Shown here: positions 1-8,741 of the stretch, piece after piece
Layout of the letters: each line of letters opens with the position of its first letter
Numbering within the stretch: position 1 is the stretch's first letter
Assembly (NCBI RefSeq): GCF_019336435.1
Contig: NZ_JAHWXQ010000005.1
Coordinates: 1-64,000 of the forward strand
DNA length: 64,000 bases
Direction: 5' to 3'
From: Pontibacter populi
Lineage (GTDB): Bacteria > Bacteroidota > Bacteroidia > Cytophagales > Hymenobacteraceae
The notes under the pieces: model-generated
Database searches by the model: none
What the model was told of the DNA's origin: nothing
Seen by the model: the letters and a program-made list of their open reading frames with translations, nothing else
Position numbers and translations under genes: made by a program

Positions 1-36
1 CCTTCCTGGACATCCTGTCCTGGGAAATCAGTTAGC

Positions 37-72
37 AAAAAGCCGCTTCATCTAACGGGAAGCGGCTTTTTT
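37..72. terminator. Rho-independent terminator
   Basis: An inverted repeat with a GAAGCGGC/GCCGCTTC stem is followed by a run of seven T on the plus strand and preceded by A residues, so it could serve both directions. It probably ends a gene lying before the window. Confidence 0.75.
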
Positions 73-198
73 TATGCCTTAGTTGACCAAGGAAAGCAGT
101 TTTCAAACTATGGATAGAGGCCACCTTTGCAGATTCGGCGGCCCTTATGGATTTTACAATGAACCTACCATTAATCTTTATTTACCTTAGCTGTTTTC

Positions 199-483
199 TT
201 AGTCTGTATGTCTGCTTTTGCGGGTACGCTGAGTTTTGGCTTCCATTTTGGCAGCCCGTTTGGCCTGCTTGGCTGAATACGTTGCTTCCTTGTCTAATCG
301 TTTAACCTCTGTAGCATTTGCCTCTGCAACTTGAGCATCTGCTTTGGTATCCTTCTTCTAGTCCTTAGCATTTGATAACCGCAGTTCGTCTACTTTTGCA
401 CGTCCTGTGGCCACTTCATCGTTTTCTCTAACCTCATCTACAAGGCCTGAAGCATGTGCAAAGTTCTCCGGTTGGTCACTGAT
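199..483 (-). pseudogene. Decayed alanine/lysine-rich protein gene
   Basis: Read on the minus strand, this stretch gives about 94 codons of highly charged, Ala/Lys/Glu-rich sequence ending at a TAA (199-201). It is interrupted by an in-frame TAG at 358-360 and bounded upstream by a TAG at 484-486, with no credible start codon. The C-terminal part (pieces such as AKQAKRAAKMEAK) looks like a coiled-coil or secreted stress-type protein of the kind common in Hymenobacteraceae. The uninterrupted charged composition either side of the stop is what suggests a former gene rather than noncoding DNA. I do not recognise the family. Confidence 0.45.
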
Positions 484-566
484 CTATTTATACCTCTATT
501 CTGATAAAACTTTACTAACTGAGCTTCCTGAAAAGGGAGATATGTATTTGTAATTACTTTAAAAGC

Positions 567-601
567 GAAAAGCTACCCGATTTACGATCAGGCAGCTTTT
601 C
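567..601 (-). terminator. Terminator of the OmpA operon
   Basis: An 11-bp stem GAAAAGCT(A/G)CC with one G-T type mismatch and a 13-base loop ends in an A/T-rich tract. It lies 22 bp past the stop codon of the minus-strand OmpA-family gene. Confidence 0.65.
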
Positions 602-622
602 AACAGTTGAATAAACGGAATC

Positions 623-2632
623 TTACTTCCCGGGGATGATGTCGATGATAACCGTACGGTTATAAAAACGCTCTTCGGGGTATTTGTTGTTGAATGGTGC
701 AAGCGACTTATCTTCACCGAAGCCTTTAACTTCAAAGGTCACGTCTTTTCTGCCGGCTTTCGCCAGGCTGTTTTCGATGATTCTTTTTACATCATTAGCA
801 CGCGCCAAGGATAGGTTTCTGTTATTGGTTTCGTCTCCGATAATGTCGGTATAACCATGGATGATAACTTTGCCACCGGTTGGTATTTTTGGAGTTACAA
901 TTTCGGTCAGGTACTTTTCGTACGTTGTGATCGCTTTGGAGTCGTTAAACTCATAAAGCACACTATAGCGCTGGCCTTCTTCGTCTTTGGCAGGAGTCCA
1001 GAGTACCATATTTACGGTCGCTTCTTTCTTCTCTATGGTACCATTTTCTTTTGTACCCAGCATCGTTACCAGGTAAGTTCCTTTCGGTCGGGTTCCTAAA
1101 ATCGATTTGCCGGGTATACTTACTGTTTCCTGCATATACGGTCCGAACTTCTGCACCATACCTTTATCATCTGTTAGCTCCATCGACCACGAGGTATAGG
1201 CTTTATCAGAACCGGCTGCTGTAAACGTTACATAACTATCAAGTGGAGCTTCCTGTATGGCAGCTATTTCTACCGGTTTAAGGGCAGCTTCCGGACCACT
1301 CTGGAATTCCATTAGCAAAGCAGGGGCGTTACTTTCGATTGATACACGACGGTCGCCTTCACGAAGCAGTTCCAGTTCTTTGGTACCACCCGGCTGCTCT
1401 GAAGGTAACTTAGGTTTGTTACGACCTTCGATTGCAATGCGCGAAGCATTGATGCCAAACGTATTAACCAAGTAGTTTTTCACGGTTTCAGCCATTACTT
1501 TGCCTTCCTGCGGACCATTTTCTGATGAACCAACCAAGGTTATAGTTGCCGATGGATTCTTGCCTAAGCGGTCTCCCAATATGTTCAGTACGTTATAGTA
1601 TACTGTCATCTCACGATCAGAGCGGCCAGATAATGTTTTAGGCGTGAACACTTCCAACTGGTCTTCTTTGAAATCTTTTACCTGGTTTTTCTCCAGCAGC
1701 ACATAACGGTTTGGTATGGCAGTAGAACCCTGGTTAAAGAATACATAGTTACGAAGTGGGAAGGTCTCTCTTACCCTGCGGTCTGTTGCAATGTTTGTAG
1801 GCGAGTTAACCGAGAACGTTACATCGTTGGCAACAATAGTTGCGTTTGGTTTTCCGCGTCCGAATTTAAGGGCAGCACCAACTCTGAGCGTGTTTACGGT
1901 CATCGTCTCAATGCTGCGTGGCGACTGGCCAAAGTATGGCTGGTACGTTACAAACGGAGTAAGTATCACCTGTGTGCGATTGTTCTGCGAAGCAAGCGGA
2001 ATGTCATAACCGGCACCCACCTGCATTGAAAGTAGTCTTTCTTTCACATCGCTCAGGTCACCTTTAACTATAGGGTTCTTTTCCTGATCCGGGTAAGCCG
2101 GGTTAACGCCTTGCTCGTAGGTAAATTCTTTCTTCACATTAAAAGCCAGTCTCGGGCCACCCATCAGATAAAAACCTGATTCTTTGAAAGGGGCGAAGCG
2201 CAAGCTCGGTTCTACGGTAATGTAGCTTAGTTTAGTGCTCAGATCAGCAGGGCAGTCGCAGGCAGTGGTTTGTTGGTCAAATTCGCCTCTACGGCTGTCG
2301 TAACCCGTTTGCAGCATCAATCCCCATCTTGATTCCGGGCGACGATACTCTATAAGCGGTGCTGCGAACAGACCCACACCATTACCTTCATGGAAGGTTA
2401 CTGGCGGCGTAAGTTGTGAGTTAAGCTTGTGTGTAGAGCCGTTATAGAAGTTAAAGTTTGCACCGGCTGCTGCACCAAACCACCACGATGGTTTCGTGAA
2501 CGGAGCTTCCTGGGCCTGGGCCGGGGCCTGTATGCCAGTGAAGATAATGGTGCTAAGAACTATACTTTTGAGCGCAAGCTTAGAGGTAGACCACGCTGTG
2601 CGCGATCCGGTATTATTATTTTTGATTGTCAT
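623..2632 (-). CDS. OmpA family outer membrane protein with two OmpA-like domains
   Basis: A 669-residue envelope protein. Residues 1-40 form a long signal peptide ending AQAQ. Residues about 45-260 are rich in alternating aromatic strands and fit an outer-membrane beta-barrel. Two OmpA-type peptidoglycan-binding regions follow. The first, about 293-437, is degenerate (a GRNKP element and an RRVSIE end). The second, about 556-669, is canonical, with a GYTDIIGDETNN loop, LSLARANDVKR and an NRTVIIDI end. Between them is an Ig-like stretch. The barrel should sit in the outer membrane and the C-terminus should grip the cell wall. The gene starts 11 bp after the stop of the ice-binding-like lipoprotein gene, so the two are probably cotranscribed. 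The upstream sequence has no Shine-Dalgarno site, normal for the phylum. Family assignment is solid; the barrel is inferred from composition. Confidence 0.88.
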   Translation of the reverse strand: MTIKNNNTGSRTAWSTSKLALKSIVLSTIIFTGIQAPAQAQEAPFTKPSWWFGAAAGANFNFYNGSTHKLNSQLTPPVTFHEGNGVGLFAAPLIEYRRPESRWGLMLQTGYDSRRGEFDQQTTACDCPADLSTKLSYITVEPSLRFAPFKESGFYLMGGPRLAFNVKKEFTYEQGVNPAYPDQEKNPIVKGDLSDVKERLLSMQVGAGYDIPLASQNNRTQVILTPFVTYQPYFGQSPRSIETMTVNTLRVGAALKFGRGKPNATIVANDVTFSVNSPTNIATDRRVRETFPLRNYVFFNQGSTAIPNRYVLLEKNQVKDFKEDQLEVFTPKTLSGRSDREMTVYYNVLNILGDRLGKNPSATITLVGSSENGPQEGKVMAETVKNYLVNTFGINASRIAIEGRNKPKLPSEQPGGTKELELLREGDRRVSIESNAPALLMEFQSGPEAALKPVEIAAIQEAPLDSYVTFTAAGSDKAYTSWSMELTDDKGMVQKFGPYMQETVSIPGKSILGTRPKGTYLVTMLGTKENGTIEKKEATVNMVLWTPAKDEEGQRYSVLYEFNDSKAITTYEKYLTEIVTPKIPTGGKVIIHGYTDIIGDETNNRNLSLARANDVKRIIENSLAKAGRKDVTFEVKGFGEDKSLAPFNNKYPEERFYNRTVIIDIIPGK

Positions 2633-2643
2633 GTTCGTGTTGA

Positions 2644-4047
2644 TTAAGGCTTCGTGATGATGTTCGTGTTGGTCATTACAACCGAGCCATTTCTGGCAAG
2701 CATTCTACCTGTTGCTGTAGCACCTGAGTTCATGGTGATAGAGGTAAGGGCAAGTACATTTCCTTTAAAGGAAGTACCGTCGCCGATAGTAGCTGAGCTG
2801 CCTGTCTGCCAGAAGATGTTTTTAGCCTGTGCACCGCCTTTAAGTATAATGTTACCGCCTGCGCCACCAACTGTTGTAAAGTCCGACGCTATCTGGAAGA
2901 TCCATACTGCATTCGGGTCGCCTTGTGCATCCAGTGTTAAGTCACCGGCCTGTACTAATAATGTAGAAGTAGATTTGTATATACCTGGTGCCAGTGTTTT
3001 ACCACCCTGGTCGCCGGCTACAGTAGCTGGTGCCGGAGATGATGCGCCTTCAGCAAAAAGATATGCTTCCAAAAGGTCCTGCTTCGCTTGTAACAACATG
3101 GCTGATGTTCCTGCCGGTGCACTGTCATCTGATGCGTAAATGGCGCCGTTCACAACTAAAGCCGGAGGAAAACCGGTTACCGAAGAGCGAACACCCGGTG
3201 TTATACCTACATCCAGGTTTCTGATCTCACTAAAGCCTGCATTGTTACTGATGCCTACACCTGCAAAGATGCCGAAGCGGCCCACAGATTTAAGATCTAC
3301 ACCCATTGCTGGCGTACCTGGCTGGTTATTGTCTCCTGTTGTAAACGACCACTCATAGTTGTTCGCTAAAGCTACACCGTTTTTGCTTTTGGCTGCTGTC
3401 GTTATAGTTGCAGTATAAGTTGTATTAGTAGCCAGGTTGTTGGCAGGTGTAAAAGTAGCCGTTATGTTGGTATAGTTAATGGTACCAACTACAGTTGTTG
3501 TGCCGTTCTTTAAAGTGAACGAAGTTGCTGTGAGCGTTGCAGGATCCATTTTTTCGCTGAAACTGGCACTGATCACTTTGTTAAGAGCAACACCGGTAGC
3601 CTGGTTGTCCGGGTCAGTTATAATGATGCGGGGAATTGAAGGAGGTACTGTTGTAAAGGTCCATACATAATCTGTCTGAAGCGCATTACCTAGCACATCT
3701 TTTACAGATGTAGCAACTCTGCCTGTATAAGTAGTAGCAAATTTCAGGTTTTTTTCAGGTACAAAGGTCAGGGTGTTGGTTTTTGTATCGTAGGATATCT
3801 CGCCTGATACTTTTTCCGGTCCTGTTAAGGTGAAGGATGTCTGGTTGATGGTCTCAGGGTTCATTTCCTCATTAAAGGTAACTGTAACATGAGAGGAGAG
3901 AGGAACCAGGGTGGCTCCGTCTTCAGGAGTGGTACTTAAAACAACGGGGCAAACCCCAAAATTTTCTATGAATGTATCTTCTTTACATCCGGCAATTACG
4001 ACAACCGATGCAAACGCAAGGGTAGTCACTAGTTTTCTTAAATTCAA
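2644..4047 (-). CDS. Ice-binding-like (DUF3494) lipoprotein with Ig-like Big_5 domains
   Basis: A 467-residue lipoprotein. The signal peptide ends with lipobox VIAGC (Cys21). Residues about 35-133 and 135-238 are two bacterial Ig-like (Big_5/SbsA-type) repeats, each with TFNEEMNP or SFSEKMDP and ending WTFTT. Residues about 250-467 match the DUF3494 ice-binding fold: FGIFAGVGISN, TGFPPALV, DLTLDAQGDPNAVWIFQI, FWQTGSSATIGDGT and MLARNGSV. DUF3494 proteins are beta-solenoids; some bind ice crystals, while others are of unknown use. Linked to surface Ig domains and encoded just before an OmpA-type anchor protein, this one is probably displayed at the cell surface as an ice- or surface-adhesion protein. 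Ice binding itself is inference. It is the first gene of the two-gene operon. Confidence 0.88.
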   Translation of the reverse strand: MNLRKLVTTLAFASVVVIAGCKEDTFIENFGVCPVVLSTTPEDGATLVPLSSHVTVTFNEEMNPETINQTSFTLTGPEKVSGEISYDTKTNTLTFVPEKNLKFATTYTGRVATSVKDVLGNALQTDYVWTFTTVPPSIPRIIITDPDNQATGVALNKVISASFSEKMDPATLTATSFTLKNGTTTVVGTINYTNITATFTPANNLATNTTYTATITTAAKSKNGVALANNYEWSFTTGDNNQPGTPAMGVDLKSVGRFGIFAGVGISNNAGFSEIRNLDVGITPGVRSSVTGFPPALVVNGAIYASDDSAPAGTSAMLLQAKQDLLEAYLFAEGASSPAPATVAGDQGGKTLAPGIYKSTSTLLVQAGDLTLDAQGDPNAVWIFQIASDFTTVGGAGGNIILKGGAQAKNIFWQTGSSATIGDGTSFKGNVLALTSITMNSGATATGRMLARNGSVVMTNTNIITKP

Positions 4048-4064
4048 TCTGTGTTTGTTAATTT

Positions 4065-4130
4065 TCCGTTACTGGCGGGTGCGTGCATCTTTATTAAGCA
4101 CGGCAGTATTTAGTGTTACAAAAGTGGGCT
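4065..4130 (-). promoter_or_regulatory. Promoter with TCCGCCAGTAACGGA-like box (copy 1)
   Basis: Read on the minus strand: CCCACTTTTGTAACA (TTTG as a -33 element), a 22-bp spacer, TAATAAAG near -7 (plus 4089-4096), then CCGCCAGTAACGGA (plus 4065-4078) at the start of the transcript. The same three parts in the same order and nearly the same spacing recur at 5109-5173. It should drive the ice-binding/OmpA operon, with a leader of about 35 nt. Confidence 0.5.
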
Positions 4131-4228
4131 GATAAAACAGCAAAGTCACATTTGGGTAATGAAAGTAAGTTTGTCCTATGGAACCTGATTTGCCTAAAGC
4201 ATTTACAGGCAGCAGAAATTAGAGGAGG

Positions 4229-4780
4229 TTAATGGATGGCGATGCCTATAGTTGATACACCTGTTGACAGGTCAAGGAAAGCGCCTACTCTGTTGTTAAA
4301 GTGATATTCTGTGCCGATGTGCAGGTCCAGGAACAAGGGATTACCTCTGCGGTAATAGTTCTTATCGCCGTCATAGTTATCTTCCCAGCGCGAGTTGATT
4401 ATCGCAAAGCCAAGTGAGCCAGCCAGGTAAAAATCCCATTTAGAATTTGCCTGCAGTAAGTCATCAAAATAATATGTTCCTTTTGCACCAATCGGTACCA
4501 CCGTTTCGCGGTATGTGTAGTTGTTATTATCAGCGCGGTAGTCGTTCGAAAAAGTAGAGAAGCTTATAAAAGGTGCAAGCGTAAATCTCTTAGCCACATC
4601 AAACTCATAGTTAACATTGATAACCGGTAAAGTTCTGTTTGCATATTTATAGTAGCCGCCGTAGCCGCCAATACCTACACCCAAGTTTAGTGTGCTGCCG
4701 TGTTTTTCCTGGGCAGTTGCATTCAGCTGGAAAAAGCTGATAAACAGGATGGTTAATGTGATTGTAAATAATCTCTTCAT
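4229..4780 (-). CDS. Small outer membrane beta-barrel protein
   Basis: A 183-residue protein with a cleavable signal peptide (MKRLFTITLTILFISFFQLN, ending ATAQ). The mature part has Gly- and Tyr-rich alternating strands (NLGVGIGGYGGYYKY, FDVAKRFTLAPFISF, FLDLHIGTEYHF) typical of OMP_b-brl-like barrels of about eight strands. No catalytic motif is visible and the role is unknown. It lies downstream of a promoter region resembling that of the neighbouring ice-binding/OmpA operon, so the genes may respond to the same signal. Start chosen at the ATG before the classic signal peptide. Confidence 0.75.
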   Translation of the reverse strand: MKRLFTITLTILFISFFQLNATAQEKHGSTLNLGVGIGGYGGYYKYANRTLPVINVNYEFDVAKRFTLAPFISFSTFSNDYRADNNNYTYRETVVPIGAKGTYYFDDLLQANSKWDFYLAGSLGFAIINSRWEDNYDGDKNYYRRGNPLFLDLHIGTEYHFNNRVGAFLDLSTGVSTIGIAIH

Positions 4781-5220
4781 ATTATGTTTTTTAAATTTCT
4801 GATAAGGGTAGTGCTATACCTGTTGGGTTAATAAAAGCGAACCCAGAAAAGTATAAGGTTTGATTTTGAAGTGCAGAACTATAGCTCCAGCTTTTCATTT
4901 TAATCTGAAATGCAGTTTTGCTTATAAGAACTGACGGAAAAGGAATTGGTATGCGAGCTGTCGATCAGGATGCTGATCTTGGAACTGAATTATGAAATCT
5001 GTATTAGCGGTTAACATCTTTTTTGCTGCCTTGCTGGCAAGCAGTTATTAATGCTTTTGGTGTTGCTGGTACTTTGTAGTTTAGAATCAGATAAGGGGGC
5101 TTTTAAAATCCGTTACTGGCGGAAGCTGGTCTTTCTATAGTTCAGCTGTTTTTGATGTTACAAAGGTGGGGCTATACAAACTGCCTTATGTTACACAGTA
5201 AAAAAAGTTTGTTACATAAA
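4781..5220. other. Intergenic region with a long leader
   Basis: No convincing gene. It holds the second copy of the shared promoter at its far end, leaving about 340 nt of leader before the beta-barrel gene. A 31-codon minus-strand frame (4922-5017) and a 19-codon plus-strand frame encoding a signal-peptide-like MKSVLAVNIFFAALLASSY (4992-5051) lie here; neither can be supported as real. Two AACTATAG/CTATAGTT octamers are present. Confidence 0.4.
5109..5173 (-). promoter_or_regulatory. Promoter with TCCGCCAGTAACGGA-like box (copy 2)
   Basis: On the minus strand: CCCCACCTTTGTAACA, a 21-bp spacer, TATAGAAAG near -7, then CCGCCAGTAACGGA (plus 5109-5122). The layout matches copy 1 at 4065-4130 closely: the two conserved blocks start 47 and 49 bp apart. 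It faces the beta-barrel gene and lies just beyond the 3' end of the AraC-type regulator gene. Confidence 0.5.
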
Positions 5221-5781
5221 TCACATGTTTTCCAGGTTGGCCATCCTTTTTTGCTTTAGTTGCTTGTAAAAAGAAGGAGAGAGGCCGGTTACCTTCTTAA
5301 ACTGGTTCGATAAATGGGCCACGCTACTGTAATGGAGTCTATGAGCGATCTCGGTCAGGTTAAGCTCTTTGTACAGCAGCAACTCTTTTACTCTTTCTAT
5401 TTTATGAAATATGATGAACTGCTGAATGGTAATGCCTTTCACTTCAGAGAAAATGTTAGCCAGGTAAGTATAGTCGTGGTTTAGTTTTTCGCTGATAAAG
5501 TCTGAATAGTTCGCCTTCGGGAATTCATCTGAATAATGGATCATCTCGATGATAACGTTCTTTATCTTCTCGATCAGGATACTTTTCTTGTCATCCAGCA
5601 ATTCCAAACCAGACTGCAACAGGTTGGTTTTGAGTTGTGTGCGCTGCTCCGGTGTAATGTCTTCGAGTATTTCAACTGTACCCAGGTCTACGACTACAAA
5701 CTGTAAACCCAGTTTGGTCAACTCTTCCTTCACCATCATTTTGCAGCGCAGGCTTACCATGTATTTGATATACAATATCAT
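5221..5781 (-). CDS. AraC family transcriptional regulator (short form)
   Basis: A 186-residue regulator. The C-terminal half (about 85-180) is an AraC/XylS double helix-turn-helix: NLTEIAHRLHYSSVAHLSNQ forms the second helix-turn-helix and FKKVTGLSPSFYK the signature end. The N-terminal part (MVSLRCKMMVKEELTKLGL) matches a short AraC subgroup widespread in Bacteroidota that lacks a cupin sensor domain. The first seven residues may be extra; a start at MVSLRC is possible. It is followed by the two operons with twin promoters and preceded by an imperfect palindrome (5859-5884) that could be its own operator. Its targets are inferred from position only. Confidence 0.85.
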   Translation of the reverse strand: MILYIKYMVSLRCKMMVKEELTKLGLQFVVVDLGTVEILEDITPEQRTQLKTNLLQSGLELLDDKKSILIEKIKNVIIEMIHYSDEFPKANYSDFISEKLNHDYTYLANIFSEVKGITIQQFIIFHKIERVKELLLYKELNLTEIAHRLHYSSVAHLSNQFKKVTGLSPSFYKQLKQKRMANLENM

Positions 5782-5858
5782 AACAATAAAATTTTAAACA
5801 GCCATTTATCCTGACGCAGGAAGCAATACCTTTATCACGTAGTATAAGAATGTAAATG

Positions 5859-5884
5859 TACACAATACCTGATGGTATAGTGTA
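5859..5884. promoter_or_regulatory. Imperfect palindrome upstream of the AraC gene
   Basis: Two 11-bp arms (TACACAATACC and GGTATAGTGTA) with one mismatch flank the 4-bp centre TGAT. The site lies 78 bp upstream of the AraC-type gene start. A related CAATACC occurs at 5824. This is a candidate operator or autoregulatory site. Confidence 0.4.
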
Positions 5885-5946
5885 TGTTTGATCATTAGCC
5901 TCAGAATTGACTATTGTAAATAACCATAGGAGAAGTTTATTAAATT

Positions 5947-5980
5947 AAAAAGCCGCTCTACACGATGCAGAGCGGCTTTT
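5947..5980 (-). terminator. Terminator after cyanophycin synthetase or bidirectional
   Basis: A 12-bp stem AAAAGCCGCTCT/AGAGCGGCTTTT with a 10-base loop lies between the upstream end of the AraC gene and the 3' end of cphA (130 bp past its stop). The A/T tracts on both sides allow use in either direction. Confidence 0.6.
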
Positions 5981-6110
5981 GTTATAGTAGAAACCAGAGG
6001 ACGGAGTTATCGAAACCAAAAAAACAGAATGTTCCTTTGGGCTTACCTTAAAGAGTATAGGTGTAGAACCAGTCCAAAAACCTCACATTTACTATCCTTG
6101 ATCTTTAAAC

Positions 6111-8741
6111 TTATTTATCGGCATTTTGCTCACGGTGCTGAATAATTCTGAAATTTTCGACCAGCTTAACTGCCTCACTTATATCTTCGGAAAACAAGGC
6201 AATAAAGGCGTTTTGGGGAGCATATTCCAGGGCATAGGCCAGTGCGCTGGCTTCCTGTTTTATTTCCACCGGTTCAAGTTCCGGTTTTACCGAGAAGATG
6301 CCTTCCTTCAGCAGGTTATTTATTTCCTCTCCACTGCGGCCGCGCAGGTCTTTATCCTGCCGAATAATGATCTCATCAAAGATCTCAGCGGCGATCTTAC
6401 CTACTTCCCGCATGTCCTGGTCACGACGGTCACCAACTCCTGCTATAATTCCGATCTTCGGATAGGCATCTGTGTTTTTGATAAAATCGCCGATAGCCTG
6501 CATGCTAGCCATGTTATGCGCATAATCTATCAGCACTTCTGCTTTTGGCAGTTTAAACAGGTTCATGCGGCCCGGCGTAGTTTCGGGGGAAGGTATAAAC
6601 GTGCGCAGCGCTGTTCTTATTTCGTTGATCTCCATGTGTGAGATATAGGCTGCCAGGGTAGCTGCCAATACGTTATAAATATTAAACCGGGCCTTGCCTC
6701 CGAAGGTCAGTGGTACATCGGCCACGCGGTCTACCCTTATCTTATAAGTGTTTTTGAAGATGGAAATGTAGCCGTCTTCGAAAACTGCAGCCAAGCCTCC
6801 TTTTGAAATGTGTTCTGTTATGCGGGGATTGTTTTCATCTAAACTGAAAAAGGCAATCTTGCAGCGTAATCCGGTAGCCATTTCATAAACCAGGTCATCA
6901 TCTGCGTTCAAAACAGCATATCCTTCCGTGCAGACCGTTTTAGGTACAACTGCCTTTACCTTGGCCATTTCTTCTACAGTATGAATATCGCCAAGGCCCA
7001 GGTGGTCTTCCGAAACATTCATCACAATACCAACATCACATTGCCGGAATGCCAGTCCGGAACGCAGCATGCCTCCGCGGGCAACCTCCAGAACAGCTTG
7101 ATTTACAGTAGGATCCTTCAATACAAATTCACTGCTGTAAGAACCCGTTGTATCACCTTTTATGATCTTCTTGCCTTGTATGTAAATGCCATCAGTCGTG
7201 GTAAAGCCCACTTTCTGGCCTTTAAAGTTAAGTATATGCGAAATGAGACGAGATGTGGTGGTTTTGCCATTTGTGCCCGTCACAGCCACGATCGGGATAC
7301 GGGAAGGGCAACCATGAGGAAACAACATATCAATGATAGGCTCGGCTACGTTGCGGGGCAAACCTTCGGTAGGGGAGATATGCATTCTGAGACCTGGGGC
7401 TGCATTTACTTCAATTACGGCACCTCTTGTATCAGGTAATGGAATTGCAATATCTGAGGTCATGACATCAATACCGCAGATATCGAGCCCTATGATACCG
7501 GCAATACGCTCGGCCATTAATACATTGTAGGGATCCACTATATCCGTAACATCGGTAGCCGTGCCGCCTGTGCTCAGGTTGGCGGTTTTCTTTAAGTGCA
7601 GTTCTTCGCCATCGGCAAGTATTGTTTGTAGGCTGATGCCTTTCTCACGTAAAATACCCCGGGTAATGCGGTCAACTTTTATGTGCGTCAGTTCCTTTTC
7701 GTGACCTACTCCACGTCGGGGGTCTTTGTTTACCTGGTTGATCAGTTGCCTGATTGTGGAGACACCATTGCCTACAACCATAGCCGGGGTACGTTTGGCA
7801 GCAGCTACAAACTTGCCGTTTATTACGAGTACCCTGTAGTCAAATCCCTGAATGAATTGCTCTACCATTACCGCCTGGGAAAAGCGCTGCGCTTCGGCAA
7901 AACCCCTGGCAGCATCTTTCCAGTTTTGTATGTTAATGCTGGCTCCTTTGCCCTGGTTGCCGTCCAGCGGTTTGGTTACAATAGGGTAGTCCAGCTCATC
8001 TATCGCTTCCTCCAGTTCCCGTAGCGAATACACTGTTCTCCCTTTCGGTACCGGTATGCCTGCCTCTTCCAGTATGTCTTTGGTCATGTTTTTATTACCG
8101 GCACTCTCCACTGCAAAAAAGGAAGTGTTGTTGCTCATGGCAGCCTGAATGCGCTTCTGGTAGATGCCATAGCCAAGATGTATCTGCCCACTTGGCTTGT
8201 TCTGAATGTAGGGGATATTGCGGTTTACGGCTTCCTGTAAAATGGCTTCCGTAGTTGGCCCAAAGTATTCATCTTCCCGTATCTGGTGCAGCCTGGCCAC
8301 ATCCTGTATGATACTAACTTTTCCGCCCCTGGCCAGGGCCTCCGTAATGCGCACTGCTGCTTCGGCAGCATACTCCCCGGCGCGCTCCTGCTGGTACGAG
8401 AAAACTATAGTTTCTACTCCGGGCATGCCATTAGCATAGCGCCTGCCGTAACCACTGTTCATGCCGGCCATAGTTTGTAGTTCTAAGGCTATGTGCAGTA
8501 CAACCTTGCTCAACACTGTTCCTTCGTCCAGCAACTTTATAAAGCCACCTTCTGTGCCTGCCGACGATCTGTGTTTATATATTTGAGGAAATAACTTCTG
8601 TACTTTATGTGACAGGTTTGGTATCTCATTTGTCTGTACATGTTGCAGATCTTCCAGGTCCAGTTTGAGCACAATTATCTTGGGATGCTTGATGGACCAG
8701 TAATTTGGCCCACGCATTATTTTCAGTTCGAGGATCTTCAT
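6111..8741 (-). CDS. cphA: Cyanophycin synthetase
   Basis: An 876-residue enzyme of the usual CphA length. It builds cyanophycin (multi-L-arginyl-poly-L-aspartate), a cytoplasmic nitrogen and carbon store, from Asp and Arg with ATP. The N-terminal CphA domain (1-160) is followed by an ATP-grasp domain (about 220-475; YPIVTKPLDGNQGKGASI, MVEQFIQGFDYRVLVI, AVIEVNAAPGLRMH) that adds Asp. A Mur-ligase-like domain follows with P-loop GTNGKTTT at 489-496 and the DYAHN element that adds Arg. All key motifs are intact. No cyanophycinase lies nearby, so degradation must be encoded elsewhere. The upstream spacer holds several AACTATAG octamers and no recognisable -7 box. Assignment is strong. Confidence 0.95.
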   Translation of the reverse strand: MKILELKIMRGPNYWSIKHPKIIVLKLDLEDLQHVQTNEIPNLSHKVQKLFPQIYKHRSSAGTEGGFIKLLDEGTVLSKVVLHIALELQTMAGMNSGYGRRYANGMPGVETIVFSYQQERAGEYAAEAAVRITEALARGGKVSIIQDVARLHQIREDEYFGPTTEAILQEAVNRNIPYIQNKPSGQIHLGYGIYQKRIQAAMSNNTSFFAVESAGNKNMTKDILEEAGIPVPKGRTVYSLRELEEAIDELDYPIVTKPLDGNQGKGASINIQNWKDAARGFAEAQRFSQAVMVEQFIQGFDYRVLVINGKFVAAAKRTPAMVVGNGVSTIRQLINQVNKDPRRGVGHEKELTHIKVDRITRGILREKGISLQTILADGEELHLKKTANLSTGGTATDVTDIVDPYNVLMAERIAGIIGLDICGIDVMTSDIAIPLPDTRGAVIEVNAAPGLRMHISPTEGLPRNVAEPIIDMLFPHGCPSRIPIVAVTGTNGKTTTSRLISHILNFKGQKVGFTTTDGIYIQGKKIIKGDTTGSYSSEFVLKDPTVNQAVLEVARGGMLRSGLAFRQCDVGIVMNVSEDHLGLGDIHTVEEMAKVKAVVPKTVCTEGYAVLNADDDLVYEMATGLRCKIAFFSLDENNPRITEHISKGGLAAVFEDGYISIFKNTYKIRVDRVADVPLTFGGKARFNIYNVLAATLAAYISHMEINEIRTALRTFIPSPETTPGRMNLFKLPKAEVLIDYAHNMASMQAIGDFIKNTDAYPKIGIIAGVGDRRDQDMREVGKIAAEIFDEIIIRQDKDLRGRSGEEINNLLKEGIFSVKPELEPVEIKQEASALAYALEYAPQNAFIALFSEDISEAVKLVENFRIIQHREQNADK

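Noticed and set aside
4922..5051. Two tiny frames in the leader of the beta-barrel gene (31 codons minus, 19 codons plus with a signal-peptide-like product)
   Set aside because: Too short, no promoter or conservation evidence, and they overlap on opposite strands.
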